NCBI RefSeq assembly: GCF_008312835.1
Contig: NZ_VSKS01000011.1
Location: forward strand, 1 to 64,000
Direction: 5' to 3'
DNA length: 64,000 bases
From: Streptomyces marokkonensis
GTDB taxonomy: Bacteria > Actinomycetota > Actinomycetes > Streptomycetales > Streptomycetaceae
Shown: positions 59,801-64,000 of the stretch, in pieces
How positions within the stretch are numbered: position 1 is the stretch's first letter
Layout of the letters: the number at the start of each line of letters is the position of its first letter
Translations under genes and position numbers: made by a program
Notes under the pieces: model-generated
Seen by the model: only the letters and a program-made list of their open reading frames with translations
Databases searched by the model: none
Told to the model about the DNA's origin: nothing

Positions 59801-59968
59801 TTCACGGCCTCGGGGGACAGCGACGCCGACGGCGTACCGGACCTGTGGACCACGACGTCCAGCACCACGGCGGGCCTGGAGTTCGTGCCGGGCCGGCGCA
59901 CCGGCCTGGTCGGCCCGCCGGCCGTGGTCGGGACCGGTGGCTGGCAGACGATCAGGCGCATCTCCTGA
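56834..59968 (+). CDS. Secreted DNRLRE and FG-GAP repeat protein, RHS partner
   Basis: A 1044-residue exported protein. The signal peptide ends near PPASPASG (residue 40). A conserved N-terminal region follows (PNGNLRTTQHTLPVRVKREGAWLPVDTTLTEV). Residues about 350-505 form a DNRLRE domain (SEARVGYESSTGGTARSFFRV ... TFGLRAPQSAEDNKDAYSWKKF). The C-terminal third carries FG-GAP/VCBS calcium-type repeats: DVNGDGLPD (759), DVDGDGFAD (925), DADGDGVPD (954) and DSDADGVPD (995). It diverges from the RHS gene over 238 bp; similar proteins often accompany RHS proteins in Streptomyces. GGGGGGA precedes the ATG. It probably acts outside the cell. Confidence 0.83.
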   Translation: MPETFRRQRRARRWGRTALVAVLAGGTLGLTPPASPASGTAAAASGSAPASVTDEERARERAAKTGEPVEVPSARTETSETHALPNGNLRTTQHTLPVRVKREGAWLPVDTTLTEVAGRVRPRAVPGDVTFSAGGDTELVSLADQGGELSLTWSKPLPEPVLEDVTATYPEVFPGVDLAVRASVDGFSQALIVKTPEAADRPELRKVGFGLHTEGLDVTQDAGTGTLRAVNAAGQTVFASSTARMWDSSGEEEQAPAAASRSARSTAASAPAPAAPPEPTPLTPGTKSSEVGVEVTGDRLVLTPDQELLGAPDTEFPVYIDPRMTGTREAWTIAYKPHPNNSYWNGTGWGGGTTSEARVGYESSTGGTARSFFRVGSKFLAGVKVVDAQFQITETHSWSCTPKPVELYLTGSISSSTTWNKQPSWSTRQDRRDYAHGNDAYGCPDKAVDFTAKDAAVKAAANKWSNVTFGLRAPQSAEDNKDAYSWKKFKPDAKLIVEFNRPPKAPWALDTVPSTKSSTTSCGNDGTYVTVGNTDVVLTAQVWDPDGGNVNVQFHLWPTGKHDVSPGIIFNQRKQVTVRADDPKGAQARITVPKALLTQYKGASNGQFSWKAQAEDVADDSFASDWTPTKGAPGCRFGFDPDAPTVMPTVATADGLYPETGPDAQPVEGALARTEGLFEFGANGVADTTRYLYDLDRTPPSKEARPAATGGSATAPVTPLTPGPHTLYVRMVDAGGNPGPVYPYRFYVKSPGVTDKPGDVNGDGLPDMLAVDGANDLRLYSGTGAGRVAASVPLSSSGGWNDALLTHRGDWTDDFYEDLVARRSDGKLWLYPNNGQGEFTDETKQEVYFFPDPETEVAIDPATIKQIVSVGDITPDSESSRPDFVAVIGDQLWFLPGYAYGTVDSGYLIGNSGWGVMHLASSGDVDGDGFADLIARNSTSGDLWVYRGKSAGDADGDGVPDGGTAPHSLGAGANRTLYATGWTTAARPLFTASGDSDADGVPDLWTTTSSTTAGLEFVPGRRTGLVGPPAVVGTGGWQTIRRIS

Positions 59969-59985
59969 CCCCGCCCCTGTGAGTG

Positions 59986-60015
59986 AGTGGCCGGCCGCCC
60001 TGGCGGCCGGCCACT
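59986..60015. terminator. Bidirectional hairpin between convergent genes
   Basis: AGTGGCCGGCCGCC (59986-59999) and its complement (60002-60015) form a perfect 14-bp stem with a 2-nt turn, between the FG-GAP gene and ung. Confidence 0.8.
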
Positions 60016-60029
60016 TCGCCGTCGGGGGT

Positions 60030-60707
60030 CTAGGGCAGCCGCCACTCCACCGGCTGCGCGCCCTGGCGGATCAGCAGGTCGTTGGCCCGGCTGAACGGAC
60101 GCGAGCCGAAGAAGCCGCGGTCGGCCGACATCGGTGACGGATGGGCCGACTCGATCGCCGGGAGGTCCCCGAGCAGCGGGCGGCAGTTGCGGGCGTCCCG
60201 CCCCCACAGGATGGAGACCAGGGGCTTGCCCCGTCCCGCCAGCGCGCGGATCGCCTGCTCGGTGACCTCCTCCCAGCCCTTGCCCCGATGGGCGGCCGGC
60301 TTGCGCGGGGCCGTCGTCAGCGCCCTGTTCAGCAACAGCACGCCCTGCTCGGTCCACGGGGTCAGGTCCCCGTTCGACGGTCGGGGCAGTCCCAGGTCGG
60401 AGTGCATCTCCCGGAAGATGTTCTCCAGGCTTCCCGGCAGGGAGCGCACTTCGGGCGCCACCGCGAAGCTGAGCCCGATCGCCATGCCCGGCGTCGGGTA
60501 GGGGTCCTGGCCGACGATCAGGACGCGGACGTCGTCGAACGGCTGCTGGAAGGCTCGCAGGACGTGGGGGCCGGCGGGCAGGTAGGTGCGCCCGGCGGCT
60601 ATCTCCGCGCGCAGGAAGTCGCCCATCGCGGCGACTCGGCCGGCCACCGGCTCGAGGGCTTTCGCCCAGCCCGCTTCCACCAGTTCATGCAAAGGTCTCG
60701 GTGCCAC
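60030..60707 (-). CDS. ung: Uracil-DNA glycosylase
   Basis: A 225-residue family 1 enzyme: [16 protein letters not shown] (catalytic Asp68 water-activating loop), [10 protein letters not shown], and the DNA-intercalating [21 protein letters not shown] with the catalytic His. It excises uracil from DNA in base-excision repair. The GTG start is preceded by TAGAGT at 6 nt, which indicates a leaderless transcript. Confidence 0.95.
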   Translation of the reverse strand: MAPRPLHELVEAGWAKALEPVAGRVAAMGDFLRAEIAAGRTYLPAGPHVLRAFQQPFDDVRVLIVGQDPYPTPGMAIGLSFAVAPEVRSLPGSLENIFREMHSDLGLPRPSNGDLTPWTEQGVLLLNRALTTAPRKPAAHRGKGWEEVTEQAIRALAGRGKPLVSILWGRDARNCRPLLGDLPAIESAHPSPMSADRGFFGSRPFSRANDLLIRQGAQPVEWRLP

Positions 60708-60713
60708 GCACGG

Positions 60714-60719
60714 ACTCTA
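60714..60719 (-). promoter_or_regulatory. -10 box of leaderless ung
   Basis: TAGAGT (reading 60719 to 60714) lies exactly 6 nt before the GTG start; no ribosome site is present. Confidence 0.5.
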
Positions 60720-60970
60720 GCGACTTCGTGGGTCCGGCTCACACCCGAGTCCCCGCCGTGCGGGACGGCGCGGGGGCGCTAGTGTTCCTCCTCGTCACGA
60801 TCGGCGGTCCCGCGCATCCGTGCGGCCCGCCGCAGGAGGGGAGGGGAGAGCCCGATGCGTCCCGTCACCGGTCCGCTCGACGACCGCTGCCAAGACCGTT
60901 CCACCCCTCGTCCTGGACGCCCGGACCACGGAGAACCCGCGGCCGGCGAAGACGCGGACCGGCGGCTGCC

Positions 60971-61978
60971 GTGACGGGGCCCGGCTATCTCGCCGTGGAC
61001 TCCGGGGGTTCCGGTCTGCGGGTCGTCGTCGGTGCCGGCGGGCGTGGGCCGCTGGCCCGGGCCGCGTCGGGGGAACCGGTGCGGACCGGGGCACGGGGCA
61101 TCGACCCGGGGCATTTCATGGAGCAACTGCTGCCGGTGGCACGGGCCTTGCGCTCCGAGGCGGGCCTCGGGCAGTTGGACACGGCGGTCGTCGGCGCGGC
61201 CGGGATGGCCAGTCTGGGGGACGCCCTGCGCGCGGAGCTGCCGGCCTCGCTGGCCCGGGAACTGGGCGTGCGCAGGGTGGCGTTGGCCGCCGACGCGGTC
61301 ACCGCGTACGTCGGTGCCCTCGGGCCCCGGCCCGGCGCGGTGATCGCCGCGGGCACGGGCCTCATCGCGGTCGGCACCGATCTGACGAGCTGGCGCCGGG
61401 CGGACGGCTGGGGGCATCTGCTCGGTGACTGCGGCGGCGGTGCCTGGATCGGGCGCGCGGGCCTGGAAGCGGCGCTGCGCGCCCATGACGGGCGGGAGGG
61501 CGGCTCCGCGCGGCTGCTGGCGAGCGCCGTGGACATGTTCGGTCCCGCGGCCGGACTGCCCGGCCGGCTGTATCCGCGTGCCGACCGGCCGGCCGTGCTC
61601 GCGTCGTTCGCGCCCCGGGTGGGCGAGTGCGCGGCCGGCGGCGATCCGGTCGCCGCGCACGTCCTGCGGGCGGCGGCCCGGCACATGGCCGACTCCGCGG
61701 CGGCGGTGTGCCCGGCGGAGGGCACACCGGCCGTCGGTCTGACCGGGGGCCTGTTCCACATGGGCCCCGCCCTGACTGGCCTCGTGGACGAGGAGCTGTC
61801 GAAGCGGCTGCCGCGGGCCCGGCGGATCGCGGCGGAGGGGGATCCGCTGCACGGGGCGGTGCGTATCGCGGAGGACCTCACCACCGGTTCGTTCAGCCTT
61901 CCGGGTGACGAGAAGATGCTGAGCCTGACGAGCCCGGCAGGTGACGACGCCACTCGCGCGGCCGACGCCCTTACGTAA
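60971..61978 (+). CDS. BadF/BadG-type ATPase, N-acetylglucosamine kinase-like
   Basis: A 335-residue ASKHA-fold protein: YLAVDSGGSGLRVVVG (phosphate loop 1), VVGAAGMASL, ALAADAVTAYVGAL, VIAAGTGLIAVGTD (phosphate loop 2), GWGHLLGDCGGGAWIGRAGLEAAL and VGLTGGLFH (adenosine loop). The DSGGS opening and overall length fit N-acetylglucosamine kinases. The GTG at 60971 has only a weak ribosome site. The substrate is not certain. Confidence 0.85.
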   Translation: MTGPGYLAVDSGGSGLRVVVGAGGRGPLARAASGEPVRTGARGIDPGHFMEQLLPVARALRSEAGLGQLDTAVVGAAGMASLGDALRAELPASLARELGVRRVALAADAVTAYVGALGPRPGAVIAAGTGLIAVGTDLTSWRRADGWGHLLGDCGGGAWIGRAGLEAALRAHDGREGGSARLLASAVDMFGPAAGLPGRLYPRADRPAVLASFAPRVGECAAGGDPVAAHVLRAAARHMADSAAAVCPAEGTPAVGLTGGLFHMGPALTGLVDEELSKRLPRARRIAAEGDPLHGAVRIAEDLTTGSFSLPGDEKMLSLTSPAGDDATRAADALT

Positions 61979-62062
61979 CTCATCAGACAAAACCGGACGG
62001 ATACCGCTCACCTGGCCCCTCCCCGAACAGGGGAGCCCAGCAAGCCACTAACATGCCGCAAC

Positions 62063-62986
62063 ATGAGCACCCCCACTGGGCCCGCGTCCGGCCTGCCCGT
62101 ACGAATGCCGCGCCCCCGCCAGCCCGGACGGCACCGCCGTCCCGAACCCCTGGTGGCTCCCGAGGACGCGCCCGCGCTCGTCCTCGCCGTGCCGGGTACG
62201 CCCAGTAGTGCCACCCGTTCGCTCGCCGACGAGGTCGTGAGCATCGCCCGTTCCGAACTGCCCGGTCTGGACGCCCGGATCGGCTACCTCGACGGCGACG
62301 ACCAGGAGTTCTCCACCCTGACGTCCGTCCTCGCGCACGCGGCCGGGGAGCGCACGGCCCGCTTCGAGCAGGCCCGGGCCGCCGGCATGGACGTCAGGGA
62401 GCCCGACGGCCCCGTGGCCGTCGTCGTGCCGCTGCTCGCCGGCCCGGACAGCTCCCTGCTCCGCCAGGTCCGCCAGGCCGTGATGGACAGCCGTGTCGCC
62501 GCCGAGCTGACCGATGTGCTGGGCCCGCACCCGCTGCTCGCCGAGGCGCTGCACGTGCGGCTGTCCGAGGCCGGTCTGGCCCGTGCCGACCGTGCCCGTC
62601 TGTTCACCGTGGCGACCGCCGCGGACGGCATCATCCTGGCCTCCGTGGGCGGTGACGAGGCCGTGCAGGCGGCCGGGATCACCGGCATGCTGCTCGCCGC
62701 GCGCCTCGCCGTGCCGGTCATGGCGGCGGCCCTGGACCAGGAGGGTTCCATCGCCTCCGTGGCCGAGCAGCTGCGCGGCTCGGGTTCGCAGCAGCTGGCG
62801 CTGGCGCCGTACCTGATCGGCCCGGAGATCGACGCGAGCCTGATCGAGGAGGCCGCGAAGGAGGCGGGCTGCTCCGCCGCCGAGGCGCTCGGCCCCTACC
62901 CGGCGATCGGCAAGCTGGCCCTGGCCAAGTACACGACCGCCCTGGGCATCGCCCCGCAGCAGGCGCAGAGCACGCCCGCCCACTGA
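62063..62986 (+). CDS. CbiX/sirohydrochlorin chelatase-like protein
   Basis: A 307-residue protein with a duplicated chelatase fold: ALVLAVPGTPSSATRSLADEVVSIARSELPGLDARIGYLDGDDQEFSTL in the first half and VAVVVPLLAGPDSSLLRQV; the second half has IILASVGGDEAVQAAGITGMLLAARLAVPVMAAALDQEGSIASVAEQLRGSG. The catalytic His of CbiX (HGS/HG) appears to be replaced (VPGTPSS), so metal insertion may not occur. TAACAT at 62049-62054 precedes the ATG by 8 nt. Confidence 0.75.
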   Translation: MSTPTGPASGLPVRMPRPRQPGRHRRPEPLVAPEDAPALVLAVPGTPSSATRSLADEVVSIARSELPGLDARIGYLDGDDQEFSTLTSVLAHAAGERTARFEQARAAGMDVREPDGPVAVVVPLLAGPDSSLLRQVRQAVMDSRVAAELTDVLGPHPLLAEALHVRLSEAGLARADRARLFTVATAADGIILASVGGDEAVQAAGITGMLLAARLAVPVMAAALDQEGSIASVAEQLRGSGSQQLALAPYLIGPEIDASLIEEAAKEAGCSAAEALGPYPAIGKLALAKYTTALGIAPQQAQSTPAH

Positions 62987-63012
62987 GGCGACGGACTCCC
63001 GCAGGACGCCGA

Positions 63013-63045
63013 AAGGGCCCGGTCCGGACTCCGGACCGGGCCCTT
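63013..63045. terminator. Bidirectional hairpin between chelatase-like and lactonase genes
   Basis: AAGGGCCCGGTCCGG (63013-63027) and its perfect complement (63031-63045) are separated by 3 nt and lie between two convergent stops. Confidence 0.85.
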
Positions 63046-63047
63046 CG

Positions 63048-64000
63048 TCATGACCGGGACGCGGGTCCGCCGGCGACCACGCAGGTCGCGGCGGGCACCG
63101 GTATCGAGCCGCCGCGCCGCGGCACGCCCGTGTCCGGGTCGAGCGAGAACCAGGTCACGTCCCCGGAACGCTCGTTCGCGACGTACAGGACGCCGTCGCA
63201 GGCGGTGATCGCGCGGGGCCAGCGCCCGCCGCAGGACACGGTGGCGAGCGGGGTCAGGGCCTCGCCCTCCCCCTCGACCGCGAACACGGACAGGACGTCC
63301 TCGCCGCGGGTCGCGGTCCACACGAAGCGGCCGTCGGGCGAGACGGCCACTGCGGAGGGGTAGGCGTCGCCGGCCGGGGTGCCGGGCAGGACCGGGATCT
63401 CGGCGAGCGGTCTCAAGCCGCCGTCGGCGGCCTCCCAGCGGCAGACGACGAGGGAGGGGCTGAGCTCGTTGAGGACGTACGCGTACGGACCGTGCGGGTG
63501 GAAGGCCAGGTGGCGCGGCCCCGAGCCCGGGCGCAGGGCGATCTCCCGGTGCGGCACGGGGGTGCCGTCCGTCAGGGTGCACACCCGCACCGAGTCCGTG
63601 CCGAGGTCGACACCGACCGCCCAGCGGCCGCTCGGGTCCGGCTGCACCTGGTGGGCGTGCGGGCCCCGCTGGCGCTGCGGATGGGGGCCGGAACCGGTGT
63701 GCCGGAGCACCCCGGAGACTGCGCGGGCGAGACTGCCGTCCGGACGGACCGGTACGGCGCTGACGCTGCCGCAACCGTAGTTCGCGGTGAGGAGGTGCCC
63801 GGCGAAGAGACTCAGGTGGGTCGGCCCGCTCCCGTCCACCGGGACCGCGCGCCCGGCCGGTTCCGGTCCGCTGCCGCTCACGCGGAACGCGGCCACCGCG
63901 CCCTCGGCCGTCTCGCTGACCGCGTAGAGCATGCGGCCGTCCGGCGACAGGGCCAGCCAGGAGGGATCGGGTACGGCGTTCACGGTGCCCAGGACGGTCA
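63048..64000 (-). CDS. Lactonase-type seven-bladed propeller, 5' end outside window
   Basis: About 317 residues are visible, the open frame continuing past 64000. NAVPDPSWLALSPDGRMLYAVSETAEGAVAAFRV, PTHLSLFAGHLLTANYGCGSVSAVPV, GPHAHQVQPDPSGRWAVGVDLGTDSVRVCTL and PRHLAFHPHGPYAYVLNELSPSLVV are repeats of the YbhE/lactonase family, which includes 6-phosphogluconolactonase. About 30 N-terminal residues seem to be missing. Catalytic residues are not certain. Confidence 0.85.
   Translation of the reverse strand, partial: TVLGTVNAVPDPSWLALSPDGRMLYAVSETAEGAVAAFRVSGSGPEPAGRAVPVDGSGPTHLSLFAGHLLTANYGCGSVSAVPVRPDGSLARAVSGVLRHTGSGPHPQRQRGPHAHQVQPDPSGRWAVGVDLGTDSVRVCTLTDGTPVPHREIALRPGSGPRHLAFHPHGPYAYVLNELSPSLVVCRWEAADGGLRPLAEIPVLPGTPAGDAYPSAVAVSPDGRFVWTATRGEDVLSVFAVEGEGEALTPLATVSCGGRWPRAITACDGVLYVANERSGDVTWFSLDPDTGVPRRGGSIPVPAATCVVAGGPASRS

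Noticed and set aside
1-64000. tRNA, rRNA, CRISPR arrays, insertion sequences and prophage genes
   Set aside because: I looked for their usual signatures and found none; absence of short non-coding RNAs cannot be proven by eye.

Overview
The window is high-GC actinobacterial chromosome, almost certainly Streptomyces. Evidence: strong G/C bias at third codon positions, frequent GTG starts, GGAGG-type ribosome sites mixed with many leaderless starts (TANNNT followed about 6 nt later by the start codon), and families typical of the genus (mycothiol- and F420-linked enzymes, DUF6421, DUF6214-like and DUF5134-like proteins, an orphan Ser/Thr kinase, ROK/LacI pair). No rRNA, tRNA, CRISPR array, integrase or transposase was found. 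Most of it reads as ordinary, syntenic core chromosome.

Layout. 1-9.4 kb: end of a repeat-bearing secreted protein, MFS transporter, SDR, mycothiol-dependent isomerase-like protein, divergent marR/MFS pair, an orphan NarL-type response regulator with a damaged 5' end, and a divergent tetR/F420-dependent reductase pair around an array of GAGCACCG motifs. 9.4-20 kb: M20 dipeptidase, MBL hydrolase, a TmrB-like ATPase fused to a Nudix domain, ROK kinase and divergent LacI regulator, a receptor-type Ser/Thr kinase, a DUF2975/YozG-type membrane protein and regulator pair, and a citrate lyase-like aldolase. 20-31 kb: etfB-etfA, flavin reductase, thioredoxin, PlsC acyltransferase, a transglutaminase/B3-B4 pair, the tightly packed DUF6421-SDR-threonine aldolase operon, and a glycerophosphodiester phosphodiesterase. 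31-45 kb: acetyltransferases, glyoxalase-fold proteins, two clear pseudogenes (a two-domain VOC protein and a FUSC-type transporter whose operator and marR gene survive), an M56 peptidase, PAP2 phosphatase, TetR, an LVIVD/DUF305 divergent pair, a ferredoxin-NADP reductase-like flavoprotein, an ArsR/old yellow enzyme divergent pair and a secreted PL3-type pectate lyase. 45-49 kb: PaaX-like regulator diverging from an AidB-like acyl-CoA dehydrogenase, then an Asp-box propeller protein.

The main accessory locus is 48.9-60.0 kb. A 2307-residue secreted RHS/YD-repeat protein carries, in order, a signal peptide, YD repeats, an RHS core, a long Ala/Arg/Lys-rich segment, a HINT autoprocessing domain ending in VHNC, and a 118-residue C-terminal tip with an HEIYH zinc-peptidase motif. 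Its stop codon overlaps by 4 bp the start of a 123-residue protein with two CxxC pairs, the expected position of an immunity gene. A frameshifted remnant lies beyond it. Divergent from the RHS gene is a 1044-residue secreted DNRLRE/FG-GAP protein. Together this looks like a polymorphic-toxin module whose tip and immunity gene may be novel.

The right end holds uracil-DNA glycosylase, a BadF/GlcNAc-kinase-like ATPase, a CbiX-type chelatase-fold protein and a partial lactonase. Regulation is readable at many divergent junctions as near-perfect inverted repeats next to MarR, TetR, LacI, ArsR, XRE and PaaX genes, and convergent genes are separated by long perfect hairpins.
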